DNA of 60,223 nucleotides from Anaerolinea sp. (GCA_020723805.1 DYID01000008.1:1-60223), one strand, 5' to 3'; positions 25,944 through 35,152 are shown, counted from the stretch's first letter. Numbers and translations: made by a program. Notes: generated by a model not told the origin, from the sequence alone.

Positions 25944-28880
25944 TTAATCCGGCACGCCCCACAGACGGATGGTGCCGTCCAGCGAGGCGGAGATGAGGAA
26001 CTTCCCGTCTGGGGAGAAGCGCAGGTCGGTGATGAAAGCGCCGTGTCCGAACAGCGTCATGACCTCCTGTCGTGAGGCTATATCCCAAATGTGAATGGTG
26101 TGGTCGTCGTAGGCGGCGGCAATCAGACTGCCGTCGGGGTGGAGCGCAACGCTGACCACATTATGGAGGTTGACGCCTTCCATGGGGCGTTCCTGATTGT
26201 TTTTTGTTCTCGCAAATAACTGGCTGTTTCCGCCATAAGCCAGGCTTCCACTTTCTTCATCCAGATAAAACGCCTTCATCCAATCCACGCGGGTAAAGCC
26301 GCATAACATGGGCGAACGGCGCTTCTCCTCCATGATGTGCTGAAAACTGGTGGTCACAGAAAGGACAGGGTTTTCTTTCAGGTCAAGATAATTGGCGCAG
26401 CCGCTGCCGCTATAGTTTCTGGTAATTTTCAATTCCTGCCCGCTCATCATGGACCACAAATGGATGATACGGTCGTTGCCGGCGGCGAGCAGAGTGTCGT
26501 CTTGGATGAACTGGATGGTTTCGATGTTTTCGTGTTTGTTGAACGTATAACGTTCATCGCCGTTGGCGGTGGAAAATACTTTTACTGTGGACGGGTCGAA
26601 TGCGATGGCGAAGTATTGGTCGTTTCTCGAGAACGGATTGTCGCTTTGAATTACACCCGTCGTGCGATAAAGCAGTCCGCCGTTCCAGATGTCCCATACG
26701 CCTACCGTGTTCTCTGTGTGTTGGGTGAGCAGATACTTCCCGTTGTGAGAGACGGCAAGGCGGCTGACATGCACATCGAACGAGCGGTTTTGTTGAATCT
26801 CATTGCCGGTAGCGGCATCGAAGGCGCGCAGTGTGCCGGCAGAGACACCGGAATACAGAGTTTTTCCATCTGGGCTGAAAGACAGGCGGTGCACTGTTCC
26901 CGATGCCGCGGTTAATGGATTTCCCTGGGCTTTCCACAGTTGAGTCCCTTCGCGATTCCAAACGACAATCCCACCGGTCACGTCGGCGCCGGCGAACAGG
27001 CTTCCCTGCGGTGAGACGGCGATTGCCGTCAGCGGATATTGCAGTGTGCCGATTGTTTGTGCGCCGGCGCTTCCGTCAATATCCACCACGACAATGCGGC
27101 GGTCTGACCCCGCAGCGGCGGCGAGAGACGAACCCTCGATGGCGGCAAGGTCCAGCACTTTGGACGAAAGAGTAATGCTTCGCGCCAGCGTATCATTGCC
27201 GGCGTCCCATACATTGAGTTTGAACAGACTATCCCCAGTGACGATGTGCGCTCCATCCGCCGAATATGCCACACTGCTGACGCCCATGACTTTCAACGGG
27301 GCAGGGGAGGGAGCATCCGTCGAATGAAGCGTCCATTGCAGCAGGTTGCCGTCCAGCCCCACCGAGGCGAGACGGTTTCCATCGGGAGAAAACGCCAGGT
27401 CGAGGACTGCGTCTCTATGACCGCTCAGCGTTCGTCCCTCCATTTGCCATGTATCGGTGTTCCACAAGCGGATGAGCCCGTCGCGGTCACCTGCCGCAAT
27501 CCAATTTCCATCCGCCGAAAAGGCAATTGTGCTGACCTGTGAATTGGTGTCAATGAATCGCACGAACTCTAGAGTCTGCGGGTCGAAGAAAAACAACCCT
27601 CGTGAAGTTCCCGCCGCGAGGTACCTACCATCGGGCGAAGCGCTCAAGTCGTTCAAATCGCCCATGCCCCAAATGCTGACAGGCACGACCTGGCGGATAT
27701 TTTCGCTTGAGATGGCTTGGGTGATAGAAGTGAGCGGAGCACCTTGAAACAAAGGATAGATGGATGACGTTGGCTGGGTTGGGGCATTCACGGCGACAGT
27801 GGAGGAAACAGCCGTTTGAGTGGGAACAGGCGTGGACGTGGGACGAGGCGTACGGGAGGGCGCCGCTGTGAACGGGATGCTGCTTTCGGTCTCTGCGCTT
27901 CTTTCTCTGGACGGGAAGCCTGCTCCAACACCCCAGACCGCTGCCGCCCCCAATGCCAGCACTGCCAAAACAATCGCCCCCATCTGCAGGCGTTTTCCCG
28001 CCGGGCGCATTGCAAGCGCTGCGAGGGGCTTGCGCACCATCGAGCGGGTGATGGTCAGGTCGAGCGCGCCGCGCGCCAAAATCAACCCTACCTCCTGCAT
28101 GGACTGATACCGTTCCGCCGGGTCTGCGGCGATGCACTTTTCGATGAGTTCTCGGATGGGCGTGGGAACTTCTTTGGCGGGTTTGTTTTTCTTCGAGGGA
28201 GGAAACAGGCGTTTGCGCAGAGTGTCGAGAGGAGTAGGATCGAGCAGGGCAATTTCGCCGTTGATCCATTCGTGCAGGATCATGCCCAGGGCGTAAATGT
28301 CGCTGCGAGGCGTAGGCAGTTCGCCGTTGAGTTGTTCGGGCGGCAGGTATTCGTAACCCCATTTGTTGATCCAAGCACCGGGGGAATGGGCAAGCGTGAA
28401 CTCCCGGATGATTTGCTCAAAACCGAAGTCGAAAAGCATCGGGCTTTTCTTGTCGTTCAGAATGATGCTGTACGGGTTGAGCGCGCCGTGACAAATGCCC
28501 GCTTCGTGGGCGTATGCCACCGCCTGCGTCACCGAGACCAATTCCCGCGCAGTTTCCTGCCAGGAGTAGGTGCGGTTGAAAAAGCGGCGCAGGGGGCGTT
28601 CGGGGTAAAAGTCATACACGAGGAAAAGCACGCCTTCCTCGATACCCGAATCAATTAGAGGCGCAATATTGGGATGGGTGAGTTTGGCGTTCTTTTTCGC
28701 CTGATCCTGCAAAAGCGCCAGCAGGGAGGGCTGGTCGGTGCAGTGGATTTTGAGTACCTCCAGTCCAACATGCCGGCGGACGCGGGGGTCGTATGCCCTG
28801 TATAAAATCCTCGTGCCGGTTTCCCGCACTCTGACGAGGATTTGATAATGACGAAGCGTTGTACCGACGAGATTTTTCAT
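25944..28880 (-). CDS. Transmembrane pseudokinase-WD40 protein
   Basis: About 978 residues with the layout of its neighbours: kinase-like domain (about 8-275), membrane helix (about 300-320), Ser/Thr/Pro linker and a WD40-like propeller (about 395-978, ending in a typical FSPDGKFLISASLDGTIRLW blade, given here in 20 residues). Key kinase residues are missing: no glycine loop (RVRETGTRILY), VAIK changed to VGLEV (lysine lost), HRD changed to HGA. DFG is kept. The start is ATG 28880, by the distance to the kinase domain in the paralogues; a GTG at 28901 overlaps the upstream stop codon (GTGA) and is an alternative. Confidence 0.88.
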   Translation of the reverse strand: MKNLVGTTLRHYQILVRVRETGTRILYRAYDPRVRRHVGLEVLKIHCTDQPSLLALLQDQAKKNAKLTHPNIAPLIDSGIEEGVLFLVYDFYPERPLRRFFNRTYSWQETARELVSVTQAVAYAHEAGICHGALNPYSIILNDKKSPMLFDFGFEQIIREFTLAHSPGAWINKWGYEYLPPEQLNGELPTPRSDIYALGMILHEWINGEIALLDPTPLDTLRKRLFPPSKKNKPAKEVPTPIRELIEKCIAADPAERYQSMQEVGLILARGALDLTITRSMVRKPLAALAMRPAGKRLQMGAIVLAVLALGAAAVWGVGAGFPSRERSAETESSIPFTAAPSRTPRPTSTPVPTQTAVSSTVAVNAPTQPTSSIYPLFQGAPLTSITQAISSENIRQVVPVSIWGMGDLNDLSASPDGRYLAAGTSRGLFFFDPQTLEFVRFIDTNSQVSTIAFSADGNWIAAGDRDGLIRLWNTDTWQMEGRTLSGHRDAVLDLAFSPDGNRLASVGLDGNLLQWTLHSTDAPSPAPLKVMGVSSVAYSADGAHIVTGDSLFKLNVWDAGNDTLARSITLSSKVLDLAAIEGSSLAAAAGSDRRIVVVDIDGSAGAQTIGTLQYPLTAIAVSPQGSLFAGADVTGGIVVWNREGTQLWKAQGNPLTAASGTVHRLSFSPDGKTLYSGVSAGTLRAFDAATGNEIQQNRSFDVHVSRLAVSHNGKYLLTQHTENTVGVWDIWNGGLLYRTTGVIQSDNPFSRNDQYFAIAFDPSTVKVFSTANGDERYTFNKHENIETIQFIQDDTLLAAGNDRIIHLWSMMSGQELKITRNYSGSGCANYLDLKENPVLSVTTSFQHIMEEKRRSPMLCGFTRVDWMKAFYLDEESGSLAYGGNSQLFARTKNNQERPMEGVNLHNVVSVALHPDGSLIAAAYDDHTIHIWDIASRQEVMTLFGHGAFITDLRFSPDGKFLISASLDGTIRLWGVPD

Positions 28881-28897
28881 CTGATTGCCGCTTGGGT

Positions 28898-31153
28898 TCA
28901 CTGTGAAGGAGGTATGCCGAACACACGAACAATGCCGTCGTCGCCGGCGGTTGCCAGTTTGACGCCATCTTCCGAAAATTCGATGGCGCGGACTGCCTTG
29001 AAGTTGCCGGTGATCATTGCCAGGAGACTTCCATTTTGCCCATCGAGGAAGAGGACTTCGCCGTTTTCGGTTCCTGCGGCAACCAGGTCTCCCTGCGGGG
29101 ATACTGCCAGCACTGTGATGCGGCTCTCCGGCTTATATCGCCATCGAAATTGACCCGCTTCCACATCGAAGCCCTCGATCAAGCCATTGGAGTTGAGGTA
29201 CGCCATAAACGTCAGCCTATTGGAGACGGCGGGTAACTTGGCGCCAAGGCTTTTGGCGCACACACGTTTTGCCAGGTCGTTCCATTCGGGCAGAAACCCT
29301 GCGCCGGAAAGGACTTGAAGGATTTCGTTGTCGTTTTGGGAGGTGGTGATGAGACAGCCGCTGTCTTTGCGCGAAGCAGAATAAGTTTCGAAGCCGTTGG
29401 CGGTATCCCAGGTTTTGGATTCGGTCAAATTCCCCGAAATGAGAACCGTCCCTTCCCGCGCATAACTGACCAAGCCGACCTTCACGGTCTCCGAGAGGCT
29501 GCCGACCACAGGCTGCCCGTTGAGAGAAATTTGCCGATACGTTTCTTCAACGATGTGTTCGCCTGTTTGTGTGATGCGGACGGTTTGGGTATCGAGGATG
29601 ACGATGAATGTCCCATCTGGCGCGAGGGGGTCGCCAAATGGAATGGGCGATTCTGCCCGGTAGAGAACCTGATGGGTGTTCAAATTCCACACGTTGACCG
29701 TTCCGCGCCTGCCTCCTGCGGCAAGGATGTTTCCGTCGGGGGAGAAGTCCAGCCGGTCGAGGATGTCGTAGGCGGGGGGAAAAATTTCCGTCCGTTGAAC
29801 GGTCACTTTACCGTCCCAGTTCAGGGAAATGGCTGCATTACCATATTGAAACGAACGGCTATCAAATTTGAATTTGGGTCCGAAGACATCGAGCAGGTTT
29901 TTGGGAGGCGGCTGAATGGTGAAATTTAATAGCGCACCTGAATAGGACCGTTGGGACGGATTGTAGATGGCATATTGTCCGTTATCTATGCCGGCAAGCA
30001 AACCGGTATCGTTGTTGATGTAGGCGAGGCTCCAAATCCGCGCCCGGGCAGGGATGGGGTCGGTTCGCAATTGCAGGGAGGTGTTTGTGGGGGAGCGCGA
30101 GTTGAGGAGATTCCACTGATAGATGAACCCTGTGTCGCCGCCTGCGGCGAAGTAGGCGTTATCAGCAGAAATGGCTACCGCCTGGGGTTTACCTTTGAAA
30201 GTGAATTCGTAAATTTTGCCGCCCGATTGCACATCCCAGATGCGGATGAATTGGTCGTCGGCGCAGGTGACCAGCGTCCGGCCGTCGCTGGAAACGGCAA
30301 TGTCGTTGAGCGGGACGGCGTGCGCGGGAATTTTGCGGATGGCGCGGTTTTGATTCAAATCCCAGACGATGACATGCTGGTCGTGGGAAGCGGTGTAGAG
30401 CAGGCGGTCATTGCTGGAAAAGATGATTTTGGTTACTTTAGCAGTGTGACCGCTCAATACGGCTGTCTGTGTTTCCGTTTTCCAGTCCCATAGTTGAATT
30501 TCGCCGTTGTCCAACCCGATTGCCAGAATGTCGCTGTGGCTGGCAAACTGCACGCTGGTCGCCCAGCCCTGCGGGTTGATCCATTTGAGGTAGGTGTTTC
30601 CCTGGAAGAGAAAGACGCCGGCGGACGTGGCAACTGCAACATGTTGGTTGTCTGCGGATGCGTCGGCGGCTTCCGGTTTTCCGTAGCCCAGCCGGGCAAG
30701 TTCGGTGAGTTGTGTGATGTTGACGGAGGAGATGACTTGAATGGGGATGAAGGGCTGTTCCTTCTCTATGGCAGGTTTGAGGATGGTTTGAGATTGAACG
30801 ATTGGAGGAATCGCAGAGGCGGCTTGCGGCGGCGGAGTGACAGGAGGCGGCTGGGATACCATATCGCCGGGGGCGGTTGTTGGGGAGGGAAAGGCTTGGG
30901 TGGTTGTGGCAGGCGTCGGCGGGGAGGGAGGCGCGGCGGCGTGGCGCGGGTAGAACACTCCGTAGGCAGCGAACAAGGCGGCGAGGGTCAGCATCCCCAG
31001 CGCGTATCCAAGAACCCGTCGGGAGGGTCGGCGGGTTGCCTGAAACCTTTTTTGTATCGAAGCCAGATTCTTTTGCCCATCTGAAGCCGCTCGAGAGCGG
31101 TCAGGAGTTGGGAGAAATTTTGGAAGCGCGCCTCGGGCTCCGGCTGGAGGCAT
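28898..31153 (-). CDS. TM-linker-WD40 half of a split kinase-propeller gene
   Basis: The open frame gives a membrane helix (YALGMLTLAALFAAYGVF), a Thr/Pro linker and a WD40-like propeller with blades such as SSDGRTLVTCADDQFIRIWD. In the paralogues this part continues directly from the kinase domain. Here it is in the -1 frame relative to the kinase-like frame at 30988-31905, and the frames meet at an A6 run (31048-31053). The codons between 31153 and about 31050 are probably not used in this frame, so true translation likely enters at the junction. Either a frameshift, a sequencing indel or recoding. It ends overlapping the start of the next paralogue. Confidence 0.75.
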   Translation of the reverse strand: MPPAGARGALPKFLPTPDRSRAASDGQKNLASIQKRFQATRRPSRRVLGYALGMLTLAALFAAYGVFYPRHAAAPPSPPTPATTTQAFPSPTTAPGDMVSQPPPVTPPPQAASAIPPIVQSQTILKPAIEKEQPFIPIQVISSVNITQLTELARLGYGKPEAADASADNQHVAVATSAGVFLFQGNTYLKWINPQGWATSVQFASHSDILAIGLDNGEIQLWDWKTETQTAVLSGHTAKVTKIIFSSNDRLLYTASHDQHVIVWDLNQNRAIRKIPAHAVPLNDIAVSSDGRTLVTCADDQFIRIWDVQSGGKIYEFTFKGKPQAVAISADNAYFAAGGDTGFIYQWNLLNSRSPTNTSLQLRTDPIPARARIWSLAYINNDTGLLAGIDNGQYAIYNPSQRSYSGALLNFTIQPPPKNLLDVFGPKFKFDSRSFQYGNAAISLNWDGKVTVQRTEIFPPAYDILDRLDFSPDGNILAAGGRRGTVNVWNLNTHQVLYRAESPIPFGDPLAPDGTFIVILDTQTVRITQTGEHIVEETYRQISLNGQPVVGSLSETVKVGLVSYAREGTVLISGNLTESKTWDTANGFETYSASRKDSGCLITTSQNDNEILQVLSGAGFLPEWNDLAKRVCAKSLGAKLPAVSNRLTFMAYLNSNGLIEGFDVEAGQFRWRYKPESRITVLAVSPQGDLVAAGTENGEVLFLDGQNGSLLAMITGNFKAVRAIEFSEDGVKLATAGDDGIVRVFGIPPSQ

Positions 31154-31905
31154 TTTTGAAGAATGCTCAGCGCGCCGGCGGGAACATGACTGGGGATGTT
31201 TTCGATTGCGAATGGCTGCGGGTCGAGCAGGGAAAGAGCAGCGGCGGGAATGGTTTTGCCTTCGAGAGGAAAACTGCCAAAGGTGTAATAGTACAGCACC
31301 ACGCCATAAGCATAAATGTCGGATGCGCGGCTGGGGCTGCGCCCCGTGATTTGTTCCGGCGCGGTACAGCGCACGTCGGAGACAGAGAGGTTTTCGAAGC
31401 CGTCTTCGAGGTTCTCTAGCAGGAGTTTTTTGAAGACGCCGCTCAAGCCGTAATCGAATAGTTTGGGCTCGCTGCCGGCGTCCACCAGAATGTTTTGGGT
31501 GTTGAGGTTTCCGTGCAGGATTTCCTGTTTGTGGAGGAAATCGAGGGCGGAGGCGATTTTGTGATAGAAGCCTAGCAACTCGGCGCGGTTGGCTGGCGGG
31601 GCGGGTTGGTCATGCAGAAACGCCGTCGCTTCGCCGGGGAAGACAACGTAGGGCGCTCCACGATGTTTTCCAACGTCCAGGATGGGCAGCAGATGATCGT
31701 GTTCGATGAAACGCAGATAACTGAGCAGGTTGAAGAATTCGTTCAGGATTTCTTCCGACCATGCGAGGGAAGGGTAGTAGAGTTTGATGAGAACAAGGCG
31801 GCGGCTGGATTTTTCCACAGCCTGATAGAGTACCCCCTCGGGCACTTCACGAAGCGGCTCTACGGCTTCGTACATCCCAATTTCGGTAAAGTTGGTTTCT
31901 TCCAT
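30988..31905 (-). CDS. Pseudokinase half of a split kinase-propeller gene
   Basis: A 305-residue frame with kinase-like sequence: VLIK keeps a lysine, but there is no glycine loop, HRD is changed to HGN (LHGNLNTQNILV) and DFG to DYG, so it is a pseudokinase. The kinase-like part ends near LLTALERLQMGKR, after which the frame runs into 20-30 unrelated residues and stops at 30988. In the -1 frame the membrane helix and propeller follow (28898-31153). The start at 31905 follows AAAGG. This is the first gene of the array, divergent from the aldolase gene at 32200. Confidence 0.78.
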   Translation of the reverse strand: MEETNFTEIGMYEAVEPLREVPEGVLYQAVEKSSRRLVLIKLYYPSLAWSEEILNEFFNLLSYLRFIEHDHLLPILDVGKHRGAPYVVFPGEATAFLHDQPAPPANRAELLGFYHKIASALDFLHKQEILHGNLNTQNILVDAGSEPKLFDYGLSGVFKKLLLENLEDGFENLSVSDVRCTAPEQITGRSPSRASDIYAYGVVLYYYTFGSFPLEGKTIPAAALSLLDPQPFAIENIPSHVPAGALSILQKCLQPEPEARFQNFSQLLTALERLQMGKRIWLRYKKGFRQPADPPDGFLDTRWGC

Positions 31906-32199
31906 GGACAGCCTTTGGCAGGGCGGGGAGGATTGGTTGGGAGACCCGCGCTTGTCCTCCACAGTGAACTTGCATTCCGGAAGCGTTCGATTGGGATTGT
32001 TTACGTGCAGAACTTATAAAGCATGGCTACTATATCACGAAACAGGAACGGCTATGTTGTAACATCATGCCAGCCTTTCCGCCTCGCACCCGACCTCAGC
32101 CTGCTTCACTGACCGGCAAACCTTTTCTTTGTCGAACGGCGGGGTGCGATACAATTCCGGCGCTGGAAAATTCAGATTTACTTCAAGAAAAGGTTGACC
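31906..32199. other. Divergent intergenic region
   Basis: A 294-nt region between the start of the kinase array (minus) and the aldolase gene (plus), expected to hold both promoters. TATAAA at 32015-32020 on the plus strand and TATAGT on the minus strand near 32030 are possible -10 boxes, but no convincing -35 box pairs with either. Confidence 0.4.
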
Positions 32200-33021
32200 A
32201 TGGCAGATTACGTTTCGACGGACTTCATTCGTTTGCTGGATCAGATCGGGCAGGCGGGCAGGCGGCTCTCCGAGATGGGAGCGGCAGAAGGGGCGGCGGG
32301 GAACATTTCCGTCTGCTTGCGTGAGACGCTGGACGTGACGAGCATCTTTCCGCGCGAGCAGGCGGTGGATTTGCCGCTGTCCGTCCCGGAATTGGCTGGT
32401 GCCACGCTGATTGTGACCGGCTCCGGCAGACGGCTGAGGGAGATTGCCGAGGCGCCGGGCGGCAATCTCGCCTGTATCATCGTAGGGCATGACGGGCAGA
32501 CGGGGAAAATGTTAACAGCGGTTGACCCTCCGTTCCGCCGCGTGACGAGCGAATTCAACTCGCATCTTGCCATTCACCATGAGTGCATGAAAAATGACGG
32601 CGTTCGGTTTCAGGCGGTGCTTCACGCCCAGCCCCTGCATCTCACGTATCTCAGTCACATTCCGGCGTATCAGGACGAGAAATACTTCAACACCCATCTC
32701 TTTCGCTGGCAGCCGGAGACCATTCTCGCCATGCCGCAGGGCATCGGCGTCCTGCCGTTCATTGTCAACGGTTCGGAGGAGCAGATGACCGCCACCGCCC
32801 AGGCGATGCGGGAGCATACGCTGGTGGTCTGGGCGCGGCATGGGGTGGTAGCGCGTTCGGACCAGTCGGTGATGCACGCCCTGGATTTGATCGAGTATGC
32901 CGAGGCGGCGGCTCGCTACGAGACCTTGAACCTGTCCGCCGGGGAGCGGGCGGATGGTCTCAGCCCGCAGGAAATCCGCCGCATTTGCGTAGCGTGGCGG
33001 GTGGCGCAGGCGGTGTACTAA
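32200..33021 (+). CDS. Class II aldolase, RhaD-like
   Basis: A 273-residue class II aldolase/adducin protein. Its length and the segments LIVTGSGR, TSEFNSH and GVLPFIVNGSEE match rhamnulose-1-phosphate aldolase, which splits rhamnulose 1-phosphate into DHAP and lactaldehyde. The catalytic glutamate appears to be Glu118 (TSEF). The zinc site normally reads HxH; here it is LHAQPLH (His142, Gln144, His147), so one ligand position is glutamine unless His147 substitutes. A later His is present in WARHG. Other rhamnose genes are not nearby. Start: ATG 32200 after AAAAGG. Confidence 0.75.
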   Translation: MADYVSTDFIRLLDQIGQAGRRLSEMGAAEGAAGNISVCLRETLDVTSIFPREQAVDLPLSVPELAGATLIVTGSGRRLREIAEAPGGNLACIIVGHDGQTGKMLTAVDPPFRRVTSEFNSHLAIHHECMKNDGVRFQAVLHAQPLHLTYLSHIPAYQDEKYFNTHLFRWQPETILAMPQGIGVLPFIVNGSEEQMTATAQAMREHTLVVWARHGVVARSDQSVMHALDLIEYAEAAARYETLNLSAGERADGLSPQEIRRICVAWRVAQAVY

Positions 33022-33159
33022 TGTCTGGGTGGCGGAAACGGCATTTGCGGCGGGATCAGGCTGAGGCGGGGAAGGAGGCGGGAATCCCCGTTTTGCTTGT
33101 CAGAGAGCGGATTTGAGTCTATACTTTGCACCATTCCGAGACGACCAAAGGAGGCTGGT

Positions 33160-33597
33160 ATGACGACGTTGCGTGACATCATCCGCAAGAAGGGCGAGGA
33201 GGTGTACTCCATTTCGCCGGAGGCGACGGTGTTTGAGGCGCTCAAGATGATGGCAGATTACAACACCGGGGCGCTGCTGGTTATATCGGATGGAAAGGTG
33301 CAGGGGATTCTTTCGGAGCGCGACTGCGTCCGCCGGGTGGATTTGCACGGGCGCAATTCGCGGGATACAAAGGTTGCCGACATCATGACCTCGAAGGTGT
33401 TGTACGCTCAGGCAACTCAGTCCATCGAGGAGTGCATTGCCATCATGATTGACAAGAACATCCGCCATCTGCCGGTGTTCGACGGCGATGAGTTGGTGGG
33501 GTTGATTTCGGCGCGGGATGCGCTCAAGGAGATGGTGGACGAGCAGAAATTCGTCATCTCGCAGTTGGAGCATTACATCACCGGCGGCGGGCGGTAG
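33160..33597 (+). CDS. Two-CBS-domain protein
   Basis: A 145-residue protein consisting of two CBS domains (about 12-65 and 75-130). Motifs include EALKMMADYNTGALLVI with GKVQGILSERDCVRRV, and NIRHLPVFDGDELVGLISARD (given in parts). A CBS pair binds adenine nucleotides such as AMP, ATP or S-adenosylmethionine and serves as an energy sensor. AAAGGAGG precedes the ATG. The amidase gene follows after 42 nt in the same direction. Confidence 0.92.
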   Translation: MTTLRDIIRKKGEEVYSISPEATVFEALKMMADYNTGALLVISDGKVQGILSERDCVRRVDLHGRNSRDTKVADIMTSKVLYAQATQSIEECIAIMIDKNIRHLPVFDGDELVGLISARDALKEMVDEQKFVISQLEHYITGGGR

Positions 33598-33639
33598 CCA
33601 TGCCGGCGGTGATGTTGTTTTACCGAGGAAGGGGGTGAC

Positions 33640-35151
33640 ATGATTCTCCCGGAATGGACAATTGCCGAATTGCAGGCAAAGATGGAATCGGGGGAGTTGA
33701 CGGCGCGCCAGGTTGCCGAGTTGTATCTGCGGCGGATCGAAGCGGTGGATAAGGCGGGTCCGTTTTTGAATTCGATCATCGAGGTCAACCCCCAGGCGCT
33801 CGACATTGCCGAAAAACTGGATGCAGAGAGGCGCGCCGGCAAGGTGCGCGGGGCGCTGCACGGCATTCCCATTTTGTTGAAAGATAATATTGACACCGCC
33901 GATCACATGCAGACCACGGCCGGTTCGCTGGCGCTGGAGGGACACCACGCAGAAAAAGACGCCTTTATCGTGCGGCAGTTGCGCAAGGCAGGGGCGGTCA
34001 TTTTGGGAAAGACGAACCTGAGCGAGTGGGCGAATTTTCGCGGCAAACGTTCGGTGAGCGGCTGGTCGTCGCGCGGCGGGTTGACGCGCAACCCCTATGC
34101 GTTGGATCGTTCGGCGTGCGGCTCCTCTTCGGGGTCGGGTGCGGCGGTGGCGGCAAATCTTGCCGCGGCGGCAGTGGGGACGGAAACCGACGGTTCGATC
34201 GTTTGCCCCGCCCACACGAACGGCATCGTCGGCATCAAGCCCACGCTCGGCTTGTTGAGCCGCAGCGGAATCATTCCGATTGCCCACAGTCAAGATACGC
34301 CCGGTCCCATGGCGCGGACGGTCACCGATGCGGCGATTCTGCTTGGGGCAATGACAGGGGTGGATGCGGCGGACCCAGCCACACGTCTGGGCAGGAAGCG
34401 GTCTTTGTCCAATTATCTCAAGGCGCTCGACTATGACGGTCTGAAAGGCGCGCGGATCGGCGTGGCGCGCAACATGGCGGGGGCGAATCCGAAGGTGCTC
34501 AAGGTGTTCGAGAATTGTCTCGAAGTGATGCGCCGTTTGGGGGCGGTGATTATTGACCCGGCAGACGTGCCGAATTTCGACAAGTTCGGCGCGAGCGAAT
34601 TGGAAGTGTTGTACTATGAGTTCAAGGCGGATTTGAACCGTTATCTCAAGTCGCTGCCGGCGGAGGCGCGCGTCCATTCGCTGGAGGATGTGATTCGGTT
34701 CAACGAAGAGAACGCTGACCGGGTGATGCCGTACTTTGGACAGGAACACATGATTGCGGCACAGGCAAAGGGGTCGTTGCACGAGAAAAAGTATAAGGAT
34801 GCGCTCGCCAAAAATCTGCGCCTGACCCGCAAAGAGGGCATTGACCGCGTGATGCGCCAGCATAAACTCGACGCGCTGGTGGTGCCTTCCGGCGCTCCCG
34901 CCTGGATGATTGACTTGGTCAACGGCGACCCGCGTTCGGACGACATCGAAAGCACGTCGCCGGCGGCAGTGGCGGGGTATCCGCATATCACGGTGCCGGC
35001 TGGGTATGTTTTCGGATTGCCGGTGGGAATTTCGTTTTTCGGCAGAGCCTGGCAGGAGGCGGATTTGATCCGCTACGCCTATGCCTTCGAGCAGGCAACC
35101 CAATACCGCCGCTCGCCGGCGTTTCTCCCTGCCGCGCGGCTGAACCCGTGA
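33640..35151 (+). CDS. Amidase-signature hydrolase
   Basis: A 503-residue amidase-signature enzyme. The Ser-cisSer-Lys catalytic triad is visible: Lys in LLKDNID (about 88), the cis-Ser in GSSSGSGAAV (about 163-167) and the nucleophile in ETDGSIVCPA (about 187). It would hydrolyse a carboxylic amide. No GatB or GatC gene is near, and the C-terminal half differs from GatA, so tRNA amidation is unlikely. No signal peptide. The ATG follows GGAAGGGGGTG. A 26-bp perfect palindrome starts two nt after the stop codon. Confidence 0.92.
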   Translation: MILPEWTIAELQAKMESGELTARQVAELYLRRIEAVDKAGPFLNSIIEVNPQALDIAEKLDAERRAGKVRGALHGIPILLKDNIDTADHMQTTAGSLALEGHHAEKDAFIVRQLRKAGAVILGKTNLSEWANFRGKRSVSGWSSRGGLTRNPYALDRSACGSSSGSGAAVAANLAAAAVGTETDGSIVCPAHTNGIVGIKPTLGLLSRSGIIPIAHSQDTPGPMARTVTDAAILLGAMTGVDAADPATRLGRKRSLSNYLKALDYDGLKGARIGVARNMAGANPKVLKVFENCLEVMRRLGAVIIDPADVPNFDKFGASELEVLYYEFKADLNRYLKSLPAEARVHSLEDVIRFNEENADRVMPYFGQEHMIAAQAKGSLHEKKYKDALAKNLRLTRKEGIDRVMRQHKLDALVVPSGAPAWMIDLVNGDPRSDDIESTSPAAVAGYPHITVPAGYVFGLPVGISFFGRAWQEADLIRYAYAFEQATQYRRSPAFLPAARLNP

Positions 35152-35152
35152 G

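Noticed and set aside
31040-31060. Programmed -1 ribosomal frameshift of the A-AAA-AAG class in the split kinase-WD40 gene
   Set aside because: The run is in the wrong register (TAC-AAA-AAA-GGT) for the classic heptamer. Sequencing error, mutation or transcriptional slippage fit at least as well.
33640-35151. GatA subunit of tRNA amidotransferase
   Set aside because: The amidase signature is shared, but no gatB or gatC is near and the C-terminal half is unlike GatA.
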